From Planctomycetota bacterium (GTDB lineage: Bacteria; Planctomycetota; Phycisphaerae; Phycisphaerales; SM1A02): a DNA stretch of 64,000 nt. Both the position numbers and the translations under genes were made by a program. Location: contig JACZRS010000006.1 of the NCBI GenBank assembly GCA_022574595.1, positions 103,848 through 167,847 of the forward strand. Direction: 5' to 3'. Positions 25,162-34,531 of the stretch are shown here, piece after piece (the stretch's first letter is position 1; each line of letters begins with the position of its first letter). A model generated the notes under the pieces. That model did no database searches. It was not told where the DNA came from and was given only the letters and a program-made list of their open reading frames with translations.

Positions 25162-25548
25162 CTAATCGCCACAACCAATAACACTGGCGATAGCAACCTT
25201 ATCGGTGTGACTGAGGCTTAAGTTCCAAGAAACAATGCCAAGCTTTTGGGCAATCTCAGCGCATCGGCCAGAAATCGCTATTTGAGGCTGCCCTGAGGGT
25301 TCTCTTAATACGTCAATATCGCGCCAGGAAATACCGTCTCTCCAGCCTGTACCTATAACCTTAAGTACAGCTTCCTTTGCTGCAAAACGAGCTGCGTAGC
25401 GCTCAGCTCGACTTTTTCGGCCAGATTCTGCATACTTTCTCTCGCCATCAGTAAAGCAGCGAGTAATAAAACGCTCGCCATGAGCTTCCAGTAGCTCTGA
25501 GATTCTACTGATCTCGACAATGTCAATACCGTGCCCGATGATGCGCAT
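25162..25548 (-). CDS. acpS: Holo-[acyl-carrier-protein] synthase
   Basis: Transfers the phosphopantetheine arm of CoA to apo-ACP. The 128-residue product starts MRIIGHGIDIVEI, with the Mg-binding Asp in GIDIVE. RYAARFAAKEAVLKVIGTG carries the catalytic Glu/Lys pair. Length matches trimeric AcpS enzymes. The frame is open to 25629, but the extra 27 residues show no family similarity, so I use 25548. It diverges from moaB. Confidence 0.95.
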   Translation of the reverse strand: MRIIGHGIDIVEISRISELLEAHGERFITRCFTDGERKYAESGRKSRAERYAARFAAKEAVLKVIGTGWRDGISWRDIDVLREPSGQPQIAISGRCAEIAQKLGIVSWNLSLSHTDKVAIASVIGCGD

Positions 25549-25604
25549 GTTGTATATCGTATCGTCCCTGAGAAAATGCGAAACCAGTTTGGACTTAAAA
25601 GCTG

Positions 25605-26141
25605 ATGTCAGTAACCGATCATGAATCATCTGCCAAGGAACATACTCGCTCTCACCCGGTCGGCTGCGCTATTTTGACAATATCCGATACTCGAACAAAA
25701 GAGACAGATATAGGCGGCCCGCTTGCAGCGGAGTTGCTTATCGAGTCTGGGCATCTTGTGGTAGATCATCGTTTGGTTAAAGACGAACCGCAAGCAATCA
25801 CTGACCAAATACGGAAGTGGATTGCTGACCAGCAGATTAGTGTGATCCTCACAACAGGCGGAACAGGTATCGCGCCAAGAGACACAACCATCGAAGCCGT
25901 ACGCAATCTTCTTACAGCTGAGCTTGAAGGCTTTGGCGAGCTTTTTCGTATGCTCAGCTATCAGCAAATCGGTTCGGCTGCGATGCTAAGTCGAGCCATC
26001 GCTGGCCTAGTTGCAAGTAACACTGATGCAGGCAATGACACATTCATCTTTGCAATCCCCGGCTCACCCAATGCGGTAAAGCTGGCAGTAGAAAAACTCA
26101 TAGCACCACAACTCGGCCATCTAGTCTGGCAAAGACGTTAA
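25605..26141 (+). CDS. moaB: Molybdenum cofactor biosynthesis protein, MoaB/MogA family
   Basis: The 178-residue protein has the MPT-binding fold: VGCAILTISDTRTKETDIGG at the N-terminus, LTTGGTGIAPRDTTIEAV (the GGTG nucleotide-binding motif) in the middle, and FAIPGSPNAVKLAVEKL at the end. Family members adenylate molybdopterin before Mo insertion. moaE lies about 850 bp downstream on the same strand, but an opposite-strand gene separates them. The moaB stop is two bases from that gene's stop. Confidence 0.9.
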   Translation: MSVTDHESSAKEHTRSHPVGCAILTISDTRTKETDIGGPLAAELLIESGHLVVDHRLVKDEPQAITDQIRKWIADQQISVILTTGGTGIAPRDTTIEAVRNLLTAELEGFGELFRMLSYQQIGSAAMLSRAIAGLVASNTDAGNDTFIFAIPGSPNAVKLAVEKLIAPQLGHLVWQRR

Positions 26142-26143
26142 CC

Positions 26144-26920
26144 TCAATTCAAATGTTGTCTTACAAGGGTTGACCAGGAATTTGCGGTTTGTGCTATACC
26201 TGTCCAGGGATCCTGCCATTGACGAGCATCAATTACGATAGGTTTTAAGTAACCGTTGACAGATATCGCAACTTGATATTGCACAATATCCAGCTGGGAG
26301 CCTTGGGATTCGCAGATAGGTGCGCGCATTCCACTTGTCAGCAAGTCACATAATCGAATCGAAACGATCTGCTCTGCGTTTTTGTGTATAGCGTTAGCGG
26401 GATCACTTTTATTACTCAGCCAAGCTGCGGGATCTATGCCTATGCCGATGTACTGCCAATTTGAAACTGGTACGGAGTGATCTGCTATTTGGATGCCGAA
26501 CTTTGCTGCGTGTTCTGCAATTGCTGCAATCACAGCTTGCAGCTCTACTTCATCATCATCATTTGCTGAAGGAAACTCCATACTCACTGGGCAGCGCTCA
26601 AGATCGCTGGCTAGTTCGATTGCTGCCTTAGTTGCATCCACCGCTCGATCAACGTTTGAAGTCTCTACAAAATGAGCAGGCGGTATCCAAAGATCAATAC
26701 CGCTTGCCGCAATCTCCCACCGCCTCAACTTGACCGCTAGATCGCGCCTGGCAGAATTATCCAAATCGCGTGGGCGAAGCCCAGGCTGAGTAGCACTTAA
26801 CTGCACGAAACGAAATCCCAGTGAAGCCAGGCGATCTAGAGCTATCCTTGGATCATCGCCCAATGATTCCAGAGTAGGCGCAAGACATGAACCGCAGCAT
26901 ATGTCATTCACTCCTTGCAT
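26144..26920 (-). CDS. Sugar phosphate isomerase/epimerase-like TIM-barrel protein (AP endonuclease family 2 fold)
   Basis: A 258-residue barrel. The N-terminal ALDRLASLGFRFVQLSATQPGLRPRDL, a central IDLWIPPAHF with a possible metal His, and DRAVDATKAAIELASDL are typical of xylose isomerase-like TIM barrels. The usual Glu and His metal ligands are only partly recognisable (MEFPS and DHS segments), so catalysis is uncertain. It is encoded divergently from moaE, with a 67-bp gap if moaE starts at its GTG. Confidence 0.65.
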   Translation of the reverse strand: MQGVNDICCGSCLAPTLESLGDDPRIALDRLASLGFRFVQLSATQPGLRPRDLDNSARRDLAVKLRRWEIAASGIDLWIPPAHFVETSNVDRAVDATKAAIELASDLERCPVSMEFPSANDDDEVELQAVIAAIAEHAAKFGIQIADHSVPVSNWQYIGIGIDPAAWLSNKSDPANAIHKNAEQIVSIRLCDLLTSGMRAPICESQGSQLDIVQYQVAISVNGYLKPIVIDARQWQDPWTGIAQTANSWSTLVRQHLN

Positions 26921-26987
26921 TATAGAAACCTCAAATTGCTCATTTTGTTCTCCGACGCAACTTACAATACGAGCCTACGATGATCTC

Positions 26988-27443
26988 GTGACGAATAGTG
27001 AACCAATTATAGATGTCAAGCTGGTCAATCATCCGGTGAGTGTATCGGCAATTGAACCTTTTCCAGCCCAAGCTGGAACTGAATGTATATTCCTGGGACG
27101 AACACGCAGTGAAACTCACCCAGACCATGGAAAACTTGTGAGGCTTGAATATGAAGTTTACACTACCATGGCTGTCCATCAATTGCGAGATTTGGCGCAG
27201 CAATCGATTAATCAATTTGATTGTCTTGCAGTTAGAATCCACCACTCACTTGGAACTATACAAATAGGCGAAGCAAGTGTATTGGTGCAGGTTGCATGTG
27301 GTCATCGCGACAAATCATTCGAAGCCTGCCGCTTTCTAATTGACCAACTTAAACAAGTTGTTCCTATCTGGAAGTGCGAAATTTGGGAAGATGGTTTTAC
27401 ATGGTCTGAATCTGCTACCGAAGTAAAGAAGGGTATTAGTTAA
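26988..27443 (+). CDS. moaE: Molybdopterin synthase catalytic subunit
   Basis: Inserts sulfur into precursor Z with MoaD. Conserved segments are FLGRTRS, LEYEVYTTMA, VRIHHSLGTIQIGEASVLVQV, HRDKSFEACRFLIDQLK and VPIWKCEIW with the catalytic Lys. I favour the GTG at 26988 because the family starts near this point. The longer frame from 26901 would overlap the divergent gene and has no family support. No moaD is adjacent. The stop overlaps the ATG of the next gene (TAATG). Confidence 0.9.
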   Translation: MTNSEPIIDVKLVNHPVSVSAIEPFPAQAGTECIFLGRTRSETHPDHGKLVRLEYEVYTTMAVHQLRDLAQQSINQFDCLAVRIHHSLGTIQIGEASVLVQVACGHRDKSFEACRFLIDQLKQVVPIWKCEIWEDGFTWSESATEVKKGIS

Positions 27444-28072
27444 TGCAGAGTCTACATAAGTTATGCAACATGGTTTACTGGCTTGCGCTAGCGCTCTGGC
27501 TAGGCGCGCTTATGTCAGCAGGCATTGCAGCAGGTAGTACCTTTAGTGTGCTAACTAAAATGGATATTTCGATCGCACGTTACTCGGAGTTTGTGCCTAA
27601 TGAAACTGCGGTTCCCAAAGCGCATGAGAATCTAGCTGCTGGTCACGTGCTTGAGCCCGTATTCTGGATTACTCATGCGGTTCAGTTTATAACAATTCCA
27701 TTAGTAATACTAACACTAGCTGCGCAGCTGCTATTTTTCAGACAACAGAAGAACATCTTCTCAAATCTAATAAGAACTGTTTGCATAATTATTGCAGCGT
27801 GTTTGTTTGCCTATCAAACGTTTGCATTATCCCTTCCTATGAATCAAGATATGCGCGCTTACTGGGAAGCTGCAGCGGAAGGCGATATTCAAACCGCTTT
27901 GTTCCATAGAAGTGAACTGCGTTCACGCCACGAAACTGCTACAATAATCCTTTTATCCACGCTTTCTCTAGTTGTAATTGCTACCGCCGCCTCTGCGGCT
28001 GCGATGACTCCATTAACTGTAAAGAAAAGTGAGCCAATTTTACAAACTCCACAACTTGCGGGAAATAAATGA
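27443..28072 (+). CDS. Four-helix integral membrane protein, DUF4149-like
   Basis: A 209-residue membrane protein with about four transmembrane segments: MVYWLALALWLGALMSAGIAAG, a second at about 75-95, a third at about 115-135 and a fourth at about 175-195. The N-terminal LALALWLGALM pattern followed by a polar loop resembles DUF4149. It is translationally coupled to moaE in front and to nth behind (ATGA overlap). Function unknown. Confidence 0.65.
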   Translation: MQSLHKLCNMVYWLALALWLGALMSAGIAAGSTFSVLTKMDISIARYSEFVPNETAVPKAHENLAAGHVLEPVFWITHAVQFITIPLVILTLAAQLLFFRQQKNIFSNLIRTVCIIIAACLFAYQTFALSLPMNQDMRAYWEAAAEGDIQTALFHRSELRSRHETATIILLSTLSLVVIATAASAAAMTPLTVKKSEPILQTPQLAGNK

Positions 28073-28770
28073 CAGCTACAATAAAACGACAGAGCCCAAC
28101 CAGCAAAGCTGATTTTGATCTGCCAAGCAAAACCAAAGTACAAAAAGATCGAGCCAAGCGGATCTACGATGCCCTGGAGAAATGCTATCCCGATGCACAC
28201 TGTGAGCTTGATTATACCAACCCACATGAATTATTAATAGCGACCATACTCTCAGCACAAACTACTGATGTTAACGTAAACAAAGCTACACCCAAGCTAT
28301 TCGCTGCTTTCAAAACCCCGGAAGATTATGCAGCAACTACGCCTGAGAATATTGAACCGTTCGTAAGATCGCTAGGCTTCTTTCGCAATAAGGCCGAAGC
28401 TGTCCAAAGCTCAATGAGCGCGATTGCAAACAACTTTGACAGCAAAGTTCCACAAACTATGGATGAACTACTAACTCTTAGAGGAGTCGCAAGAAAAACT
28501 GCAAACGTAGTATTAGGTAATGCGTTTAATGTTAACGTGGGAGTAGTCGTTGATACGCATGTATTGCGGCTAAGTAAGCGCTTCGCCTTAACTAAGCACG
28601 AAGATGTAAAGAAAATCGAACTAGACCTCATGGCCTTGTTTGCAAGGCCTAACTGGACCATGCTAAGTCACCTGCTGATTTGGCATGGGCGAAGAGCGTG
28701 TAAAGCCCGAAGCGCCTTATGTGCGGAAGATGCGCTTTGCAAAAAATACTGTTCTAACGCAAAGAATTAG
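28069..28770 (+). CDS. nth: Endonuclease III (DNA glycosylase/AP lyase)
   Basis: Base-excision repair enzyme that removes oxidised pyrimidines. The helix-hairpin-helix LLTLRGVARKTANVVL carries the catalytic Lys, and VDTHVLRLSKRF carries the catalytic Asp. The C-terminal iron-sulfur motif is unusual. Endonuclease III normally has C-x6-C-x2-C-x5-C, but here (28699-28752) it reads C-x6-C-x5-C-x3-C. The cluster may still form with altered loop spacing, or may be weakened. The gene overlaps the preceding membrane-protein gene by four bases and stops four bases before the convergent gene. Confidence 0.9.
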   Translation: MTATIKRQSPTSKADFDLPSKTKVQKDRAKRIYDALEKCYPDAHCELDYTNPHELLIATILSAQTTDVNVNKATPKLFAAFKTPEDYAATTPENIEPFVRSLGFFRNKAEAVQSSMSAIANNFDSKVPQTMDELLTLRGVARKTANVVLGNAFNVNVGVVVDTHVLRLSKRFALTKHEDVKKIELDLMALFARPNWTMLSHLLIWHGRRACKARSALCAEDALCKKYCSNAKN

Positions 28771-28774
28771 ATTG

Positions 28775-30313
28775 CTATTTACTTAGCGCGATCGCTTCAG
28801 CCATATATTCAATTGTGCCGAAGCCGCCGAATTCGCTTACATATGTTACTTCCCCCCCCTTAAGTTTAGGGAAGATATATCGAACAGGCCCTTCCAAACG
28901 AAGCTGATCTTTCGCAAAGGCAGTTCCCGATGCATTGATTTCTAAGACTGTAATCCCTCTATCGTGACCGATCCAAATGTCGCCATCAACTGCGGTTAAG
29001 CAATAAAACTTTGCTTGATTGGGATCTTTGTAAATCTGCTCTTTATCGCCAATATATATAACAACTGACATGCTATCGTTTGTGATCGCTGCTGATGCTA
29101 AAGTTGTATTTACCATTCTAGACGGATCAGTTAATACATACTGGGTGTCCGGGGGATCATCGACGAACGTTACATGGTTTTCGTGATCGTAAAGCCAAGT
29201 GCCGCCCAAGCCTAAAGCCATAGTGTGTCTGCCATCGGACATAGCATATAGCAAATTGCTCGGCTCACGATGGCTCGAAAGAAACTCATCGCCAGGGCCT
29301 TCGAGCGAATCATTAATCCGATAAACGCTTCTGCCAAACGAACCTGCAATCGCAATATAATTATCATCAATCTGATCAACATCGCGCGCGCCAATAATGT
29401 CTAAATGCAGCGGATCTACAAGTGCGCCATCAACAATCGCATAACTCGATATACGAAAATCACCAACGATCCATAAGCGACCTGAAAATACGCGTATGTT
29501 CTGCACTATGCCTTCAACAGCAATAGTGGCTTTTTGTGTATCAACCTCGCGGATGTTTGATGTCATTAATCCTATTAGTTGTCCGGTTGTGGTTTTGCGC
29601 GAAAAAACAAATCCCCCTGGTATTCCAAATTCTTCTGGCAACAAAAACAAATCGCTTGCTGACCCAACATACTTACCATCAACTAGGCGATAAGCTCTTC
29701 TGCCGATACAAGCAATAGGCCCATCTGTACCAACAACAACGTGACTAACATCCCTATCCCCCATTTCCCCCTTATCGCCAATGTCCGCAAGCATGATCTT
29801 CCCATCAGAAACTCGCATCACGCCGTTTGGACTTGACACATATAACTCCCCACCTGCAACACTCAATCTTTGCGGCGAAACCCCAAGTTGATCAGCGGAT
29901 AATTTTCTTACAATCTTCGGAGTACGAAGATATGAACAATCAACTTCTACAAGAGAATCTCCTTCAAGCACAATATGAAGACTCGACCCATCAAAAACCA
30001 TATCTGTTGCTGGTCCAGTTTCGCCAATCTGACCTAATGCCGTGGAGCTGATCAATTCGCCGGAGCTTGCGTCAATTATCAGTAGTGTTGACCCAAAGGT
30101 TTGATACCAAATATCATCAGCAACAATGGTCTTATAATGTGTCCCCCCGGCATGGTGCGTAACTCTTAGTGCTTGAACCGCTTCTATGGACTCGACTGTT
30201 TGGTTCAAAACAGCGCATCCACTGCCTAGAACAGCCATCAAGACTGCTGCGAGGAGTTGGCCAGTGAATTTCATAGATTGGAACATGCTCCAAGTGTATC
30301 GACGAATCGCCAT
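28775..30313 (-). CDS. Secreted beta-propeller-like lipoprotein
   Basis: A 512-residue lipoprotein. The N-terminal hydrophobic segment ends in lipobox LGSGC. The mature part consists of repeated 40-50 residue beta units with D/G-rich turns (LLIIDASSGELIS, LYVSSPNGVMRVSDGK, IWIGHDRGITVLEI), like a propeller of WD/YVTN type. ATGs at 30313, 30286 and 30274 are all possible. The one at 30274 (MKFTGQLLAAVL) gives the most standard signal peptide. No catalytic motif was recognised. Function unknown. Confidence 0.65.
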   Translation of the reverse strand: MAIRRYTWSMFQSMKFTGQLLAAVLMAVLGSGCAVLNQTVESIEAVQALRVTHHAGGTHYKTIVADDIWYQTFGSTLLIIDASSGELISSTALGQIGETGPATDMVFDGSSLHIVLEGDSLVEVDCSYLRTPKIVRKLSADQLGVSPQRLSVAGGELYVSSPNGVMRVSDGKIMLADIGDKGEMGDRDVSHVVVGTDGPIACIGRRAYRLVDGKYVGSASDLFLLPEEFGIPGGFVFSRKTTTGQLIGLMTSNIREVDTQKATIAVEGIVQNIRVFSGRLWIVGDFRISSYAIVDGALVDPLHLDIIGARDVDQIDDNYIAIAGSFGRSVYRINDSLEGPGDEFLSSHREPSNLLYAMSDGRHTMALGLGGTWLYDHENHVTFVDDPPDTQYVLTDPSRMVNTTLASAAITNDSMSVVIYIGDKEQIYKDPNQAKFYCLTAVDGDIWIGHDRGITVLEINASGTAFAKDQLRLEGPVRYIFPKLKGGEVTYVSEFGGFGTIEYMAEAIALSK

Positions 30314-30403
30314 AAGTCATACCCAGCTCCCTTTGCACTTTCATTTAGTCCGCTACACTACTTTCACAGATAAAGCCGTTAAGAAATAGGGCAAGAATAG
30401 ATT

Positions 30404-31087
30404 ATGGATCAACTATTGCTAGATGGCGTTCACGATGGCCAAACGATTACCGCAATCGAGGTCGTTACAAAAGATCCGCTGCTTAGGCGCATTAAGATTG
30501 GTCGTAAGACTCTAGCAACTCTGCCGCTTGATGATGTTGAGGCAATCGGTATTGCCAAAGGTGAAGTTGTTACAAATGAGCTTGCATCAGCATTAGAGCA
30601 AGCTGTGATGAGGTTGCATATTCGCAAAACTGCTCATAAGTTAATAAAACGACGGGCTTTTTCTCGTGGTGAGCTGATTAAAAAACTTCAAACAACCTGT
30701 AGCAACTCACTCTTAATTGAAACGGTTGTAGACGATCTTTGCAATAAAGGTGCAATTGATGATGAGGCTTATGGGCGCAATATTGCAATTTCGCTAACTC
30801 AACGTGGTCCAATTTCCCAATCCCAACTCAAACAAAAACTATGTGCTCGCCACATCAATCCAGACTTAGCCCAACAAATAGCAGACCAAACATTGGCCGA
30901 AAACGATCCGGTTGAAGCTGCGGTTACATTTGCGCGAAAACGAATTAAAACAATGCATTCTAAACCCCAGATAGTAATTACTCGCAGGTTGTGGGGTGCT
31001 TTATCTCGGCGTGGATTTGATTCGGAAACTATTAGAATTGTTATGAATAAAGTAGGGCTTGACATAGCTGAAGATATAGATAGCTAA
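30404..31087 (+). CDS. recX: Regulatory protein RecX
   Basis: Modulates RecA filament growth. The 227-residue protein has the three tandem helical repeats of RecX (ALEQAVMRLHIRKTAHKLIKRRAFSRGELIKKL, VVDDLCNKGAIDDEAYGRNIA and a last unit ending LSRRGFDSETIRIVM). It carries about 65 extra N-terminal residues with a beta-rich pattern, as in other planctomycete and actinobacterial members. recA is not in the window. Confidence 0.85.
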   Translation: MDQLLLDGVHDGQTITAIEVVTKDPLLRRIKIGRKTLATLPLDDVEAIGIAKGEVVTNELASALEQAVMRLHIRKTAHKLIKRRAFSRGELIKKLQTTCSNSLLIETVVDDLCNKGAIDDEAYGRNIAISLTQRGPISQSQLKQKLCARHINPDLAQQIADQTLAENDPVEAAVTFARKRIKTMHSKPQIVITRRLWGALSRRGFDSETIRIVMNKVGLDIAEDIDS

Positions 31088-31114
31088 ATTATAATTACAA
31101 AGTGGATTATTTCA

Positions 31115-31972
31115 ATGAACCATAAAATTAAAATTTGTGTTGTGAATATTATTGTTGTTTGCCTTTTCTCAATAGTTGGCTGCGAATCATCATCGAATGG
31201 TGCAGCCCAAGATGACGCGAAGCCGCAAGCGGCAACTCAACCAATTGACAATAAAACTGATCCATTCGTAGCGTCTATAGATAAAATTTACGATTCGCTT
31301 CTTAAAGAAATAATTACAAGCAAAGGACTTGTGCGCTACGATTTGCTTTCAAAGCAACAATACAAAGACAAACTAAACGCAATTGCAGCAGGTTACGCAT
31401 TAGTAGCACTTAAGGGCAGCCAAAACGCTCAGCTTGCAATCCTCTGCAACGCCTACAACGTACACGTACTTAAGCAAGTCATTGATCGCTTCGATGAGGA
31501 AAAACACAATAGCGTCAAAGATATCTCAGGCTTCTTTAACCGAACCAAATTTATTGTCGCACAAATCGAGATGACCTTGGATGATATTGAAAATAAATAC
31601 GTTCGCCCCAAAAGCGATCCTCGAATTCATGCAGCATTAGTATGTGCTGCTTACGGCTGCCCCCCACTTCGAAATGAACCATATACAGCTGAGAAACTCG
31701 ATGACCAATTAGATTCACAGTGCAGAACCTGGATCAACGACAAATCCAAGTTCAAAATAAAGGATCAAGAGCTGGGAATCAGCAAGATCATGAAGTGGTA
31801 TAAGAAGGATTTTAGTCTCAAACCTTATGAAAACGCTGTGGATTTCGTGAGGCAGTTCGCAAACCAAGACACCGAGCTTGGCAAATTTCTTGCCTCAAAA
31901 GCAAACAACCAGGTAGAAACCTTCTATATGGATTACAATTGGAACCTCAATAAAGCGCAAATCCCAAACTAA
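31115..31972 (+). CDS. DUF547 lipoprotein
   Basis: Lipoprotein of 285 residues (signal segment, lipobox IVGC near residue 23). The body matches DUF547: an LVRYDLL segment, then NAYNVHVLKQVIDR, DIENKYVRP and AALVCAAYGCPPLRNEPYTAEKLDDQLD. The conserved NAYN and CPPLR blocks are complete. DUF547 proteins are exported and of unknown function. It lies between recX and cdsA on the same strand with short gaps. Confidence 0.85.
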   Translation: MNHKIKICVVNIIVVCLFSIVGCESSSNGAAQDDAKPQAATQPIDNKTDPFVASIDKIYDSLLKEIITSKGLVRYDLLSKQQYKDKLNAIAAGYALVALKGSQNAQLAILCNAYNVHVLKQVIDRFDEEKHNSVKDISGFFNRTKFIVAQIEMTLDDIENKYVRPKSDPRIHAALVCAAYGCPPLRNEPYTAEKLDDQLDSQCRTWINDKSKFKIKDQELGISKIMKWYKKDFSLKPYENAVDFVRQFANQDTELGKFLASKANNQVETFYMDYNWNLNKAQIPN

Positions 31973-32004
31973 ACCTTTAATAATTAAATCAATTTAACAA
32001 CGCT

Positions 32005-32946
32005 TTGCTAAAATACAGATTAATCACCGGCCCAATCCTGATCATCTTGTTCTTACTACTAGTTTGGGCGGATGATCATCTTGATCGTGTGCAGTTAAAC
32101 GAGTTCTTTCAAAGTTTATTCCTTGGCAAAGAGAACCCGCCACGCGGATTGTTGCTCTTTGTCCTTGCCCTGGCGGTAGCTCCGCTTGCAGCAAAGGAAT
32201 TATCCGCAATTTTCAGAGCGAGCGGAATCGCTTCACGCACCTGGATTACAAGCGTGGCTGCGATGCTCGGCTTAATTCTTAGCTACTCCATACCTACACA
32301 AACAGCAACATCACCCGGCACTGGAACCACAGCTTCCATCGCAATTCTCTCAACAGGAATAATCATCGTATTTCTCTTCTCACTAATAACCTTCTCAAGA
32401 CAACAAAATGTCCAAGGTGTAGTCGCAGCGGCGGGTGCAGTTGTCTTTGCCATGGTTTATCTCGGACTGATGCTCGGCTTTTTCCTGGCCTTGCGACGAG
32501 ATCATTCCGCATGGCTAATCGTCGGCGTAATTTTTACAACCAAAGCCTGTGATACCGGGGCTTACTTCACAGGTAGATTAATAGGCAAGCACAAAATGAT
32601 CCCCTGGCTCAGCCCGGGCAAAACCTGGGAAGGGCTGGCTGGCGGCCTCATCACATCCGCTTTGGTCGGCATGGGGTTGGCAATGGCAAGTAGCTGGCTA
32701 ACCGAGCCTTACGACCATATACCCTGGTGGATAGGAATCATTGGCGGAATCATCTTCGGTGCCTTCGGCCAACTCGGCGATCTTATTATGAGCCTGTTTA
32801 AGCGAGATGCGGGAATTAAGGATTCATCAACCATATTGCCCGGCTTGGGAGGCATACTCGATGTGCTGGACTCTCCACTATTAGTCGCTCCCATAGCCTA
32901 TTGGTTCTTTGAAGTGGCTTTAATCGATCCAGGGTCTATTGTATAA
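32005..32946 (+). CDS. cdsA: Phosphatidate cytidylyltransferase
   Basis: Makes CDP-diacylglycerol, the precursor of phosphatidylglycerol and phosphatidylethanolamine. It has several membrane helices and the C-terminal signature: SPGKTWEGLAGG, then GQLGDLIMSLFKRDAGIKDSS and PGLGGILDVLDSPLL, the DRxDS-like catalytic region in its KRDAGIKD form. The only usable start is TTG at 32005. An in-frame TAA lies at 31981-31983, and no ATG or GTG occurs between it and the first conserved helix. No clear Shine-Dalgarno sequence precedes it. Confidence 0.9.
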   Translation: MLKYRLITGPILIILFLLLVWADDHLDRVQLNEFFQSLFLGKENPPRGLLLFVLALAVAPLAAKELSAIFRASGIASRTWITSVAAMLGLILSYSIPTQTATSPGTGTTASIAILSTGIIIVFLFSLITFSRQQNVQGVVAAAGAVVFAMVYLGLMLGFFLALRRDHSAWLIVGVIFTTKACDTGAYFTGRLIGKHKMIPWLSPGKTWEGLAGGLITSALVGMGLAMASSWLTEPYDHIPWWIGIIGGIIFGAFGQLGDLIMSLFKRDAGIKDSSTILPGLGGILDVLDSPLLVAPIAYWFFEVALIDPGSIV

Positions 32947-33009
32947 CGACCCGCAAATGCCAAATACGACCTGAATGTCGCATTATGCGGCTTTTGCTGT
33001 TACACTTAA

Positions 33010-33783
33010 ATGGAGATATTGGTGCAGCTTATGAATTTAACGGAAAATCTGCTCGTCCTGTACCGCGTTGAGCGCCAGGTGCGGGGTCTGCGCACTCGGC
33101 TGGTTTCAGCTGAACGCTACTTAAACGCTCAAATAAAGCAGATTGATGAGCTAAATGCTCAAATCAAAGAAGCTCAGAATCGAAAACTCCAGCTTAATGC
33201 CACCGTCGCCAATCTTGAAGTCCAAGGCAAAAGCGTGGATGAGCGAACCGAGAAGCTCAGAGAAGAACTCAATTCCGCCCAAACCAATAAACAGTACACC
33301 GCTATTCTCACTGAACTGAATACCGTAAAGCTCGAACGCGGCCAATTCGATGATCGCATGATCGAAGACCTTGAGCAAGTCGATCGCATAACCGAACAAA
33401 TCGCAGAACTTAATGCCCAAGTAGCTGAGCGAAAGAAAGTCCAAAAGGTCGCACAAGCAAAACTCGATGAACGCCAGGAAGAAGTTGGCGATCGACTAGC
33501 CGAACTGGAAACCGAGCGCGAAGCAGCCGCAGCCGACATCCCTGGAACTGATCTTCAAATCTTCGAAGAACTCGCAGACAACTACGATGGCGAAGCCATG
33601 GCCGAGGTTGGAGAGGTCAGCAAAAAACACCGCGAGTACGCATGTGGTGCTTGTAACCTCCAAATGCCGTTCGAAAACTTCTCCCAACTAATGAGCGGCA
33701 CCGAATCCCTAATCCGCTGCGGCGCCTGCACAAGAATCCTATACCTACAAGAAGAAATGCGCGGCTCCTACGCTAAGAAGTAA
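33010..33783 (+). CDS. C4-type zinc-ribbon coiled-coil protein (CdsZ/DUF164-like)
   Basis: A 257-residue protein with a long antiparallel coiled coil (residues about 20-185, rich in Gln, Glu, Lys and Leu heptads) and a C-terminal zinc ribbon with Cys pairs in YACGACNLQM and IRCGACTRILY. This is the architecture of the family that includes FlgZ (HP0958) and CdsZ; CdsZ is linked to division and cell-wall control in some bacteria. An alternative start is the ATG at 33031. It is followed by a convergent gene. Confidence 0.8.
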   Translation: MEILVQLMNLTENLLVLYRVERQVRGLRTRLVSAERYLNAQIKQIDELNAQIKEAQNRKLQLNATVANLEVQGKSVDERTEKLREELNSAQTNKQYTAILTELNTVKLERGQFDDRMIEDLEQVDRITEQIAELNAQVAERKKVQKVAQAKLDERQEEVGDRLAELETEREAAAADIPGTDLQIFEELADNYDGEAMAEVGEVSKKHREYACGACNLQMPFENFSQLMSGTESLIRCGACTRILYLQEEMRGSYAKK

Positions 33784-33829
33784 GAACATTCCGCCCTTTC
33801 CTAAGACCAACCTCAATGCCACTCCATCC

Positions 33830-34474
33830 TCAAGATTCTGGATTGCGTTCGCGATAAGCCTCCCAACATTCTTCCCAACTCAAAGATTCATCACTATCTG
33901 CGTCTGATGTAGTAGTTTCATCTTGTAAATTCACTCCACTTTGACGCGCGCATATTTGGCATGCACGAGCAAAACACCTCTCGGCTCTACCAAGAACTCG
34001 GCCAGTCTCGCGATACGTCCTTCGACTGGCTACTGAAATAACGGTCACATTTAGCAATGCTCCTATGAAAAACCCAAGGATCCAGAATAAAAGGCCTACC
34101 CATCCCAATCCCCAAAATACTACTCCCATTGGAAGAAAGATTCGAATCAACTCAGGAACATAATTGTAAAATCTCAATAATGAAACTAATACAGGAATGA
34201 CAAAATAGGTCCATGACGTCAATAGTGTTATACCCAGAAGACCACCGGCGCTCATGGCCGCCACAATCACCCAGGGTTCCCAATTGGCCAAGAACACTAC
34301 GCAGAAACCTGCTGCGTAGGCGATCACCTCAGGGATATTGTCGAGAGCTTCGCAGGTTCTCAGTACATAATGAGCGTCTTTTCCTTGCCCACGATTCCCA
34401 ATGCGCGCCATTAACGTGAATGCTTCTTCGATCGGAATATCAATTTGTCGGCCCCGTGGTGTCTTGAAACTCAT
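33830..34474 (-). CDS. Unknown integral membrane protein
   Basis: A 214-residue protein with three to four membrane segments between residues about 50 and 145. A Trp/Gly-rich core (VVFWGLGWVGLLFWILGFFIGALL) is its most distinctive part. The cytoplasmic C-terminus is Arg- and Cys-rich (CFARACQICARQSG), followed by an acidic tail. AGAGGA about ten bases upstream supports the ATG at 34474 over one at 34498. No family recognised. Confidence 0.6.
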   Translation of the reverse strand: MSFKTPRGRQIDIPIEEAFTLMARIGNRGQGKDAHYVLRTCEALDNIPEVIAYAAGFCVVFLANWEPWVIVAAMSAGGLLGITLLTSWTYFVIPVLVSLLRFYNYVPELIRIFLPMGVVFWGLGWVGLLFWILGFFIGALLNVTVISVASRRTYRETGRVLGRAERCFARACQICARQSGVNLQDETTTSDADSDESLSWEECWEAYRERNPES

Positions 34475-34531
34475 CAGAATCAATCCTCTGGTAAGCATCG
34501 CTAAGTAACGTCGAAATGCATTTGTTTGTGC

